NCBI GenBank assembly: GCA_021205585.1
Contig: JAJPXI010000128.1
Coordinates: 1-6,052, forward strand
Origin: Oscillospiraceae bacterium
Lineage (GTDB): Bacteria > Bacillota > Clostridia > Oscillospirales > Oscillospiraceae
Reading direction: 5' to 3'
DNA length: 6,052 nt
Shown here: piece after piece, positions 1 through 5,711 of the stretch
Layout: each line of letters starts with the position of its first letter
How positions within the stretch are numbered: the stretch's first letter is position 1
Translations under genes and position numbers: made by a program
Notes under the pieces: model-generated
Database searches by the model: none
What the model was told of the DNA's origin: nothing
What the model saw: only the letters and a program-made list of their open reading frames with translations

Positions 1-804
1 CTCGATGGGCTTGGTGAAGTCCATATTCAGGTCGAAAATGGAGCCGAGCATGGCCTGGGTGTAGGGGTGTTTGGCCTGGCTCCCCACCTTGCCGCCGGGG
101 AGGATTTCAACGATGTTTCCCAGGTACATGACGGCCATCTGGTGGGCGAAGGATTGCACCAGGGCCATGTCGTGGCAGACAAAGCCGATAGCGATGTTCT
201 TCTCCCGCTGGAGCTTTACCAGCAGTTCGATGACGGTTTTCTGCACCGACACATCCAGGGCGCTGGTGGCCTCGTCGCACATGATGATCTTCGGCTCCAG
301 GGCCAGGGCCCGGGCGATGCCCACCCGCTGGCGCTGGCCGCCGCTCATGTTGTGGGGGTAGCGCCCGGCAAAGTCGCCGGGCAGCTCCACCAGCTCCAGG
401 TACTTCCGGGCCACCGCGTCCCGCTCCCCGCGGCGAATCAGGCCGAAGTTCAGCAGGGGCTCGCAGATAATGTCCCGGACGCGCATTTTGGGGTTGAAGG
501 CGGCGGAGGGATCCTGGAACACCATCTGGATGTTCCGCCGGTGGCGTCGCAGAGCCTCACCCTTCAGGTTGGTGATGTCCTGCCCATTGTAGAGAATCTC
601 CCCCTGGGTGGGTTTTTCCAGGGACACCACCATGCGCATAAAGGTGCTTTTCCCGTAGCCGCTCTCCCCGACGATCCCCAGGGTGCGGCCCCGGTAGAGC
701 TTCAGATTGACGTCGTTATTGGCGGTCAGGGTGCGGCGGTTGGAGGCGGGGTAGGTTTTGGTCACGTGCCGGGCCTCCAAAATCAGTTCATGCGTTTCAG
801 ACAT
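1..804 (-). CDS. ABC importer ATPase, OppF/DppF/NikE type (3' end missing)
   Basis: ATP-hydrolysing subunit that powers solute import; it should pair with the ATPase encoded just upstream, on the cytoplasmic face of the two permeases. 268 residues are visible, starting MSETHELILE; the frame runs open off the window edge. Seen: Walker A GESGYGKST (46-54), Q-loop Q97 in VFQDPS, signature MSGGQRQR (153-160), Walker B IIMCDEATSALD (173-184) and H-loop H211. Near the edge, KHPYTQAML (245-253) is the start of the C-terminal oligopeptide-transporter region typical of this family, so probably only a short tail (tens of residues) is missing. Two small oddities are Tyr in the P-loop, where Ser or Cys is usual, and Ala in DEATS, where Pro is usual; neither removes a catalytic residue. 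The ATG lies inside the end of the upstream gene (ATGTCTGA, 8 bp overlap), 7 nt after a G-run SD, which implies translational coupling. Family assignment is firm; substrate cannot be read from this subunit. Confidence 0.95.
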   Translation of the reverse strand, partial: MSETHELILEARHVTKTYPASNRRTLTANNDVNLKLYRGRTLGIVGESGYGKSTFMRMVVSLEKPTQGEILYNGQDITNLKGEALRRHRRNIQMVFQDPSAAFNPKMRVRDIICEPLLNFGLIRRGERDAVARKYLELVELPGDFAGRYPHNMSGGQRQRVGIARALALEPKIIMCDEATSALDVSVQKTVIELLVKLQREKNIAIGFVCHDMALVQSFAHQMAVMYLGNIVEILPGGKVGSQAKHPYTQAMLGSIFDLNMDFTKPIE

Positions 805-1585
805 AGCTGTACCCCCCTATGGCCGGCACGGCGGCCAGCAGGTTTTTGGTGTAGGGATCCGAGGGGTTGTGCAGAATCTGCTCCCGATCGCCCGCGTCCA
901 CCACCCGGCCCTGCTTCATCACCAGGATGTGGTCGGCCATATAGGCGGCCACGCCCAGGTTGTGGGTGACGATGATGATGCTGGTGCCGTACTGCTCCCG
1001 CAGCTCCATCATCTGGCGGACGATCTGGGCCTGGGTGGTCACGTCCAGGGCGCTGGTTGGCTCGTCGCCCAGCAGAAGCTTGGGCTGGAAGGTCATGGCC
1101 ATGGCGATGCCCACCCGCTGGCGCATCCCGCCGGAGAGCTGGAAGGGGTAGCTTCGCATGATGTTGTCCCCGCTGGGCAGGCGCATCCGCTCCAGCATCT
1201 CCACGCCCCTGTCCCAGGCGTCCTTTTTCGACATTTTTTCGTGGGTTCTGATGTACTCCACATACTGGGCGCCAATCTTTCGGATGGGGTTAATCATGGC
1301 CCCGGAGTCCTGAAAAATCATGGAAATTTCAGTGCCCCGCAGCTCGCGCCACTGCTCTGGGGAATACTGCAGCAGGGATTTCCCCTCAAATTGAATGTCC
1401 CCCCCGCTGACGTAGCCGCCCCCTGGCAGGCACCCCAGTATGGCGCGGATGACGGTGGATTTTCCGCTTCCGCTCTCGCCCACAATGCTGACGATGTCCC
1501 CCTGCTTCATCTCAAGGGAGACCCCTTCCACAGTGGGAGTTGGATTGTTTCCATATGTGATGGAAATATCCTGTACGCTCAGCAT
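797..1585 (-). CDS. ABC importer ATPase, OppD/DppD/NikD type
   Basis: Complete 262-residue ATPase, partner of the following ATPase gene. Seen: Walker A GESGSGKST (36-44), Q-loop Q92 in IFQDSG, signature LSGGMRQR (150-157), Walker B LLLGDEPTSALD (170-181) and H-loop H208 in VTHN. The protein stops soon after DPYTKNLLAAVP (243-254). It therefore lacks the long C-terminal extension, often with a Cys cluster, of classic OppD/DppD proteins of about 320-330 residues. In length it resembles NikD-type subunits, which is weak support for a metal or metal-chelate system. The ATG follows AAGGAGG (1594-1600) with 8 nt spacing, the strongest SD in the operon. It starts 52 nt after the binding-protein stop, and that gap contains a stem-loop. 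All catalytic motifs are intact. Confidence 0.96.
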   Translation of the reverse strand: MLSVQDISITYGNNPTPTVEGVSLEMKQGDIVSIVGESGSGKSTVIRAILGCLPGGGYVSGGDIQFEGKSLLQYSPEQWRELRGTEISMIFQDSGAMINPIRKIGAQYVEYIRTHEKMSKKDAWDRGVEMLERMRLPSGDNIMRSYPFQLSGGMRQRVGIAMAMTFQPKLLLGDEPTSALDVTTQAQIVRQMMELREQYGTSIIIVTHNLGVAAYMADHILVMKQGRVVDAGDREQILHNPSDPYTKNLLAAVPAIGGYSYV

Positions 1586-1606
1586 TGAAACCGCCTCCTT
1601 TCTGTT

Positions 1607-1636
1607 CCGCCGGGGGAGGGCTGGCCTCCCCTGCGG
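1607..1636 (-). other. Intercistronic stem-loop after the binding-protein gene
   Basis: Between the binding-protein stop and the next ATPase gene, the minus-strand RNA can form a 7-bp stem, GGGGAGG/CCTCCCC, with a 5-nt loop. An outer CCGC/GCGG pairing extends it. No U-run follows, so it does not look like an intrinsic terminator. Stem-loops in this place commonly protect the 3' end of binding-protein mRNA and raise its level over the ATPases; that role here is inference. Confidence 0.6.
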
Positions 1637-1637
1637 A

Positions 1638-3245
1638 TTAGTTCACCGGGGCCCAGTCGGTGGTGATCCAGGTGTAGTCCAGGGGGTACATCTCCACGCC
1701 GGTGATGACGCTGTTGTTGTAGGTGATGGAGCTGTTGTAATAGCCGTGGACGATGGTGGCCGCGTCGTCGATAAGAATCTGCTGCATTTCCACATACAAC
1801 TCAGCCTTGCGCGCCTCGTCGGTGGAGGTGATCAGCTCCTCATAGCATGCGTCGTACTCGGCGTTGCTGTAATAGCCGTAGCTGCTGGAGTTGCCGCTGT
1901 AGAAGTTGCCCAAGAAGGTGTCGGGGTTGCCAGTGGGGACGATGACGGCATTGGAACTGACCATGTCAAAGTCACCGTCGGTCTGCATTTCCAAAATCTT
2001 ATCGTAAGAGAGCACCTGATAGTCTACGCCGATGCCGATGCTGTTGAGCACGGTGGACACCGCCTCGGCAAAGGTCTGCAGCTGACGGCTCTCGAAGGTC
2101 AGATAGGTCAGGCTGATGTTCTCGCCGTCGATCTCCCGGATGCCGTCTCCGTCGGTGTCTACAATCCCAGCCTCGTCCAGAATCTCCACGGCCTTGTCCA
2201 GGTCATACTCATAGGGGTCAGTCAGCTGGTCGGCGCCATAGTCCATGGAGGAGGGCAGAACGCCGGCCCCGGCGGTGTAGATGCCGCCCACCGTGACGGA
2301 GCACATGGTCTCGTCGTCGATGGCGTACTGGATGGCCTGGCGGAGGGTTTCATTAGACAGTTGACCGCTGAAATTGAAGTAAGTGTTTGCCAGCCGTCCG
2401 CCGGCAGTACTCTTGACGGTGTAGGCGTCGTCAGACTTTAAAGTCTCCAAATCACTGGCGGTGGTGACATTTTCCACCACATCCACATCGCCGCTCTGAA
2501 TGGCCATAGCCTTAGTGCTGCTGTCGGACATATAGATGGCGGTGTAGCCGCTGTAGGGAACCTCTCCGTTCCAATAGGTCTCATTTCTCACAAAGGTCTT
2601 GGAGGTGGCCTCCACATAGCTGTCCAGCACATAGGGGCCGGTGCCGATCACAGAGTCCACCACGCCTTCCTCATAGGAGTCCAGATCAATGACAGCGAAA
2701 TAGGGGTAGGCCAGGATGCCCTTCAGGTTGGTGGTCACATCCTGACAGACCACAGTGATGGTATTGGTGTCATCATCAGCGGTAAAAGTGGGGCCGTCCA
2801 GGTATTGGGACAGAGTGGAGGAGCCGCCGGCGGCCTCTTTTTCATACATCATCTCCCAGCAGGCCACTACGGCGGAGGCGGTCAGCTCCTTGCCGTTGGA
2901 GAAGGTGATGCCGTCCCGAATGTGAAGGGTCCAGGTGATATAATCCTCGGTGGTGGCCTCGTCGCACAGGTTCTCCTGGGCCACGGCGTCCTCATCAAAG
3001 GCGAACAGGGTTTCGCCCACGCCGAAGCGGACCAGAGACCAGGCGGCGTTGACGTTGACCGAGGGGTCGATGTATTCAGAGAAGTAGTCGCAGCCGAAGG
3101 TGAAGGTGTCGGAGGAAGAGGAGGAGCCGCTGTTGCTGCTGTCGCTGTCTCCGCTGTCGCTGCTGCCGCAGGCGGTCACGCCCACCGCCAGCGCGCCGGC
3201 CAGCAGACCGGCCAGGAGCTTTTTGGTCCAGTTCATTTTCTTCAT
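1638..3245 (-). CDS. Extracellular solute-binding lipoprotein, family 5 (NikA/DppA/OppA type)
   Basis: Captures the substrate outside the membrane and delivers it to the two permeases encoded upstream. With the start at MKKMNWTKKL the protein has 535 residues: a lipoprotein signal peptide with lipobox VTAC (Cys26), then a Ser/Asp/Gly-rich linker (27-46), then a family 5 binding domain. Family hallmarks include WTLHIRDGITFSNG (105-118), GTGPYVL (201-207), the LRQAIQYAID segment (301-310) and the acidic DTDGDGIREIDG turn (363-374). The frame is open further upstream to 3347, but that would overlap the permease and bury the signal peptide, so 3245 is preferred. The only SD candidate, AAGAAAGG, is about 14 nt upstream, a weak position. 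Only two His are present (108, 500), so direct His coordination of a bare metal seems unlikely; a chelate or peptide is possible. Substrate is not readable from sequence alone. Confidence 0.95.
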   Translation of the reverse strand: MKKMNWTKKLLAGLLAGALAVGVTACGSSDSGDSDSSNSGSSSSSDTFTFGCDYFSEYIDPSVNVNAAWSLVRFGVGETLFAFDEDAVAQENLCDEATTEDYITWTLHIRDGITFSNGKELTASAVVACWEMMYEKEAAGGSSTLSQYLDGPTFTADDDTNTITVVCQDVTTNLKGILAYPYFAVIDLDSYEEGVVDSVIGTGPYVLDSYVEATSKTFVRNETYWNGEVPYSGYTAIYMSDSSTKAMAIQSGDVDVVENVTTASDLETLKSDDAYTVKSTAGGRLANTYFNFSGQLSNETLRQAIQYAIDDETMCSVTVGGIYTAGAGVLPSSMDYGADQLTDPYEYDLDKAVEILDEAGIVDTDGDGIREIDGENISLTYLTFESRQLQTFAEAVSTVLNSIGIGVDYQVLSYDKILEMQTDGDFDMVSSNAVIVPTGNPDTFLGNFYSGNSSSYGYYSNAEYDACYEELITSTDEARKAELYVEMQQILIDDAATIVHGYYNSSITYNNSVITGVEMYPLDYTWITTDWAPVN

Positions 3246-3288
3246 TGTTTGATTACCAACCTTTCTTGACATGATTTGGAATATATTT

Positions 3289-4113
3289 TCAGCTTTTTGG
3301 GTCCAGCACGTCGCGCAGGCTGTCGCCAAGCAAGTTGAACACCACAACGGTAATAAAGATGGCCAGGCCGGGGAAAATCATCAACCAGGGGGCGGCGGTC
3401 ATGTAGGCCCGGCCCTCGTTGAGCATCAGACCCCACTCGGCCGTGGGGGACTGGGCGCCGAAGCCCAGGAAGGACAGGGCGGCGATTTCCAGCATCATGC
3501 TTCCAATGTCGGTGGCCCCGGTGATGATGATGGTGGGCAGGGCGTTGGGCAGCATATAGCGGTAGAGGATATAACCGGTTTTCGAGCCGGTAACCTGAGC
3601 CGCCGCCACATAGTCCCGGTTTCGGATCTTCAGCACCAGGCTCCGGGAAAGCCGGGCGTACTTGGTCCAGCTGACCGCCGCGATGGCGATGACGGCGTTG
3701 ATCATGCTCGCCCCAAGGATGCCGGCGATGGCGATGGCCAGCACCATGCCGGGGAAGGAGACCATCATATCGGAAATGCGCATGATTACCGCGTCCACCG
3801 CGCCGCCGAAATATCCGGCCACAATGCCCAGGACGGTTCCCAGCACCATGATGATGCACACCAGGCACAGTGCGGCGGACAGGGAGGTTCTTGTGCCGTA
3901 AATGACCCGGGAGAACAGATCCCGGCTCAGTTTATCCGTGCCAAACAAATGTTCAGAACTGGGAGCCTGCACCGCGTTGGCCAACACCGCCTCATAGGGG
4001 TCGTGAGTGGCGAGAACCGGGGCGAGAACCGCCACGGCCACAATGCACAGGGCCAGAATCAGAAAGACGGTAAAGCTGGGATTTTTCTTCACAAACGCAG
4101 ACAGCCGTTTCAC
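3289..4113 (-). CDS. ABC importer permease, OppC/DppC/NikC type
   Basis: Second membrane-spanning subunit, 274 residues. It has an N-terminal hydrophobic segment (about 13-35) and the family's periplasmic block HLFGTDKLSRDLFSRV (55-70). About five further hydrophobic spans follow between 79 and 265. The cytoplasmic EAA coupling loop is at about 168-190, in the form YVAAAQVTG ending in LPN. Conserved LSFLGFG (213-219) and the C-terminal NLLGDSLRDVLDP (260-272) complete the match. The start is GTG, overlapping the upstream permease stop as GTGA (4 bp), with AAGGAGG (4124-4130) 10 nt upstream. Translation is probably coupled to the first permease, which fits a 1:1 heterodimer. The binding-protein gene begins 43 nt after its stop. 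Confidence 0.96.
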   Translation of the reverse strand: MKRLSAFVKKNPSFTVFLILALCIVAVAVLAPVLATHDPYEAVLANAVQAPSSEHLFGTDKLSRDLFSRVIYGTRTSLSAALCLVCIIMVLGTVLGIVAGYFGGAVDAVIMRISDMMVSFPGMVLAIAIAGILGASMINAVIAIAAVSWTKYARLSRSLVLKIRNRDYVAAAQVTGSKTGYILYRYMLPNALPTIIITGATDIGSMMLEIAALSFLGFGAQSPTAEWGLMLNEGRAYMTAAPWLMIFPGLAIFITVVVFNLLGDSLRDVLDPKS

Positions 4114-5054
4114 CGTTTGCCCGCCTCCTTCGTTCTAGGATCCAGGAATCCGTAAGAGATGTCCACCAGCAGGTTGATGACCATGTAAATAATCGCAATC
4201 CACAGCACATAGCCCTGAATCAGCGGGTAGTCCATGGAGGAGATGGCGGTGACCGCCAGGTTCCCCAGGCCGGGGTAGGAGAAGATGACCTCCACCACGG
4301 CGGTGCCCCCCAGCAGGGAGCCCATGGACAGCCCCAGCATGGTCACCAGGGGCAGGACAGAGTTGGGCAGCACATGCTTCCACAGGATGACGCTTTCCTT
4401 AATTCCCCGGCACCGGGCGCCCACCACATAGTCCTGGTTCAGCTCCTCCAGAAAGGCCGTGCGCACCTGGCGGGTGTACTTGCCCATCATGGCGAAAGCC
4501 AGGGTGATGGAGGGCAGGATCAGCTTGGTGAAGCCCTGCCCGGTGGATACCACCGGCAGCCAGCCCAGCTGTACCGCGAATACGTACATCAGCAGCAGCC
4601 CCACCCAGAAGTTCGGCAGAGAGGCCCCCAGGAAGGTGAAGAACCGGACGATGTAATCCGCTATGCCTCCCTTATGGGTGGCTGACAGGACGCCCAGGGG
4701 GATGGACACCACCAGCATCAGCGCCAGGGAGCAAAGGGCCAGCTTCAGCGTGGGCCACAGCCGGCTGAGCAGCAGGGAGACCACCGGCTTGTGAAAGGCG
4801 TAGGAGCTTCCGAAATCCCCCTGGAGGCAGCCGGTCAGCCAGTCCCAGTACTGCACCAGGAAAGGCTTGTTCAGCCCCAGGGCCTCCCTGGTCTGCTCCA
4901 GAAGCTCCGCGCTGGGGGTAGTGCCGCTGGCCGAATACATGGCCGTGACCGGGTCCCCCGGGGACAGATAGGTCAGCAGAAAGGTCAGGAAGCTGATTCC
5001 AATCAGGACGATGATGATTTGCAGGATTCTTTTTAACAGGTCTTTTCCTCGCAC
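4110..5054 (-). CDS. ABC importer permease, OppB/DppB/NikB type
   Basis: First gene of the operon and first membrane subunit, 314 residues. The N-terminal span (about 10-30) is followed by the family motif SPGDP (31-35). The large extracytoplasmic region contains LGLNKPFLVQYWDWL (59-73) and GDFGSSY (79-85). About five more hydrophobic spans lie between 101 and 303. The EAA coupling loop is at 208-231 (DYVVGARCRG ending in VLPN), and EVIFSYPGLGNL (255-266) is strongly conserved. The start is GTG at 5054, 9 nt after AGAGGAG (5064-5070); no ATG in frame fits better, because the hydrophobic N-terminus begins right after this codon. Expression should depend on the riboswitch and terminator just upstream. 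Confidence 0.96.
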   Translation of the reverse strand: MRGKDLLKRILQIIIVLIGISFLTFLLTYLSPGDPVTAMYSASGTTPSAELLEQTREALGLNKPFLVQYWDWLTGCLQGDFGSSYAFHKPVVSLLLSRLWPTLKLALCSLALMLVVSIPLGVLSATHKGGIADYIVRFFTFLGASLPNFWVGLLLMYVFAVQLGWLPVVSTGQGFTKLILPSITLAFAMMGKYTRQVRTAFLEELNQDYVVGARCRGIKESVILWKHVLPNSVLPLVTMLGLSMGSLLGGTAVVEVIFSYPGLGNLAVTAISSMDYPLIQGYVLWIAIIYMVINLLVDISYGFLDPRTKEAGKR

Positions 5055-5063
5055 ACTTTCCCA

Positions 5064-5070
5064 CTCCTCT
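5064..5070 (-). promoter_or_regulatory. Ribosome binding site deciding the GTG start of the first permease
   Basis: AGAGGAG on the minus strand lies 9 nt before GTG at 5054. It supports a non-ATG start and lies about 30 nt beyond the terminator T-run, so terminator read-through exposes it. Confidence 0.75.
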
Positions 5071-5102
5071 TGTTGCGTATTGTGAAAGCCTGGTTCGGCT
5101 GG

Positions 5103-5137
5103 AAAAAAACGCGGCTATGACAAGGCATAACCGCGTT
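5103..5137 (-). terminator. Intrinsic terminator of the riboswitch expression platform
   Basis: The minus-strand RNA forms a 12-bp stem, AACGCGGTTATG with CATAGCCGCGTT (one G-U pair), around a 6-nt loop (CCTTGT). Seven consecutive T residues follow at 5109-5103, overlapping the stem base. This is a textbook Rho-independent terminator. It sits after the aptamer and before the first permease SD, so it can abort transcription of the whole importer operon when the aptamer is ligand-bound. Confidence 0.92.
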
Positions 5138-5175
5138 CAAAAACGCCGAAACCGCAGTCCCACCGGGGAACGCGG
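5131..5175 (-). promoter_or_regulatory. Candidate antiterminator pairing
   Basis: In the minus-strand RNA, CCGCGUUC (5175-5168) is a perfect 8-nt complement of GAACGCGG (5138-5131), which forms the 5' arm of the terminator stem. The two structures are mutually exclusive: if this pairing forms, the terminator cannot. That is the expected design of a transcription-terminating riboswitch. Which state the ligand favours is inferred from the family (ligand gives OFF), not shown by the sequence. Confidence 0.65.
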
Positions 5176-5190
5176 CGGCGCGCCCCCCGG
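5163..5190 (-). promoter_or_regulatory. Candidate anti-antiterminator hairpin
   Basis: The minus-strand RNA CCGGGGGGCGCG pairs with CGCGUUCCCCGG (12 bp including two G-U pairs) across a CCGC loop. This hairpin captures most of the CCGCGUUC arm needed by the antiterminator, which would free the terminator to fold. The pairing is read directly; its role in switching is inference. Confidence 0.5.
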
Positions 5191-5238
5191 AAAGGGAACT
5201 CAACCAACCACACCAGAACACGGGTGCATACCGTGGTT

Positions 5239-5460
5239 TGCTTTTCGTCGGTCTACTGGCTTGTGCGTATAGGTGGACGCAACCACCTGCGGCGGATATT
5301 CTGCCTTCTCGGTTTCCCAATGACCGGCTTTCGCCAACGAATATCTGCCTGGCACCTACAGTCGCGGTACGGCGGGGCTTTAAACCCCATTATCTCATCC
5401 GGCGCCCGTGGGCGGGGCCTTTAGGGCGGCGGACTCGAAAAACAATCGTTTCATATTTAA
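5239..5460 (-). promoter_or_regulatory. Cobalamin (B12) riboswitch aptamer
   Basis: Read on the minus strand, this leader matches the cobalamin riboswitch layout. It opens with TTAAATATGAAACGA, the usual 5' flank of the family. P1 is UGUUUUUCG (5444-5436) with CGAAAAGCA (5247-5239), 9 bp with one wobble. P3 is GGCGCC (5406-5401) with GGUGCC (5356-5351), enclosing the core that ends CCGCGACUGUAGG (5366-5354), the family's CCGCnACUGU box. Next come the GAGAAGGC box (5310-5303), a GATATTC/GAATATC stem (5345-5339 with 5301-5295), a peripheral hairpin AGGUGG/CCACCU (5288-5271), and AAGCCAGTAGACC (5262-5250), which resembles the conserved AAGCCAGGAGACC. The peripheral domain suggests the adenosylcobalamin-type class I. 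One deviation is a shortened P4/P5 segment. Known family behaviour is repression by cobalamin. Identified by eye, not by a covariance model. Confidence 0.87.
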
Positions 5461-5464
5461 TTTT

Positions 5465-5501
5465 CCGCCCCTGCCAGGGCGTGCCGGAGCTGTCCTCCGG
5501 C
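5465..5501 (-). other. Two GC hairpins between promoter and aptamer
   Basis: Two adjacent inverted repeats lie at the 5' end of the minus-strand leader: GCCGGAG/CTCCGGC with a 5-nt loop (5483-5501), then CGCCC/GGGCG with a 6-nt loop (5465-5480). They begin only a few nt after the predicted start of transcription. They may protect the 5' end of the RNA. On the plus strand the first is followed by a T-containing but imperfect run, too weak to call a terminator. Confidence 0.5.
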
Positions 5502-5509
5502 GCTTTCTT

Positions 5510-5538
5510 ATTATACACCCGCTGTCCCGGGATTGCAA
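5510..5538 (-). promoter_or_regulatory. Sigma-A promoter of the importer operon
   Basis: On the minus strand, TTGCAA (5538-5533) and a perfect TATAAT (5515-5510) are separated by 17 bp. Transcription should start near 5503, placing two small hairpins, the riboswitch and the terminator in the leader of about 450 nt before the first permease. Confidence 0.8.
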
Positions 5539-5545
5539 TAGATAT

Positions 5546-5562
5546 TTCACAAAAAATTCACA
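5546..5562. repeat. TTCACA direct repeat between the divergent promoters
   Basis: TTCACA occurs at 5546-5551 and again at 5557-5562, 11 bp apart, so both copies face the same side of the helix. The A/T-rich tract lies just upstream of the minus-strand -35 box. It could be an operator or an UP-like element, but such short repeats arise by chance in AT-rich DNA. Confidence 0.25.
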
Positions 5563-5611
5563 GATGATTTTAGAACAATTTGGGTAATATAGGGTTTCCC
5601 CGCGCTTTCGG

Positions 5612-5640
5612 TTGACTTTATTCCTCTGGAGGGATATAAT
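5612..5640 (+). promoter_or_regulatory. Sigma-A promoter of pyrE
   Basis: TTGACT (5612-5617) and TATAAT (5635-5640) with exactly 17 bp between them, nearly full consensus. Transcription should start near 5647, giving a leader of about 65 nt before the TTG start of pyrE. Confidence 0.88.
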
Positions 5641-5663
5641 CAGTCCTGTCGAAAAAAAGGCCG

Positions 5664-5689
5664 GGCGCGGGCGCTGCGCGGCCCGCGCC
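5664..5689 (+). other. GC-rich stem-loop in the pyrE leader
   Basis: GGCGCGGGC (5664-5672) and GCCCGCGCC (5681-5689) form a perfect 9-bp stem around an 8-nt loop. A purine-rich tract, not a U-run, follows, so it is not an intrinsic terminator. It ends 9 nt before the SD. It could stabilise the message or hinder ribosome access; I see no recognised PyrR-binding loop. Confidence 0.55.
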
Positions 5690-5698
5690 GCGGGGAAA

Positions 5699-5704
5699 GA
5701 GGGG
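5699..5704 (+). promoter_or_regulatory. Ribosome binding site deciding the TTG start of pyrE
   Basis: GAGGGG lies 7 nt before TTG at 5712, an ideal distance. The next in-frame ATG (5742) has no SD at normal spacing and would remove the conserved YQEEFITF N-terminus. Confidence 0.7.
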
Positions 5705-5711
5705 AAAGGCT

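Larger units (their letters stand above)
5055..5711. other. Gene-free divergent regulatory region
   Basis: About 650 bases between the first permease and pyrE carry no convincing coding sequence. From left to right they hold the permease SD, an intrinsic terminator, antiterminator arms, a cobalamin riboswitch, two GC hairpins and the minus-strand promoter. Further right come an AT-rich stretch with a repeated hexamer (5546-5562), the plus-strand promoter and the pyrE leader hairpin. Small open frames across 5224-5567 simply traverse the structured RNA. Confidence 0.85.

Noticed and set aside
1607..1636. Intercistronic stem-loop as an operon terminator
   Set aside because: No U-run follows, and both ATPases of the importer lie downstream with a strong SD, so they are expected in the same transcript.
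67..2441. Long plus-strand open frames opposite the ATPase and binding-protein genes (for example 67-969, 758-1588, 1440-2441)
   Set aside because: They are antisense shadows of well-conserved minus-strand genes. Their translations are low-complexity, rich in Gly, His, Val and Gln, with no domain.
3246..3347. Upstream extension of the binding-protein frame
   Set aside because: It overlaps the permease gene, has no SD, and would place a Cys/Thr-rich stretch in front of an obvious lipoprotein signal peptide. The start at 3245 is preferred.
3271..4155. Plus-strand 294-residue and minus-strand 208-residue frames over the second permease
   Set aside because: Alternative-frame shadows. The permease frame in the same place shows all family motifs.
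5224..5567. Small plus-strand open frames in the intergenic region
   Set aside because: They run antisense through the riboswitch and minus-strand promoter, lack a convincing SD, and have no recognisable protein features.
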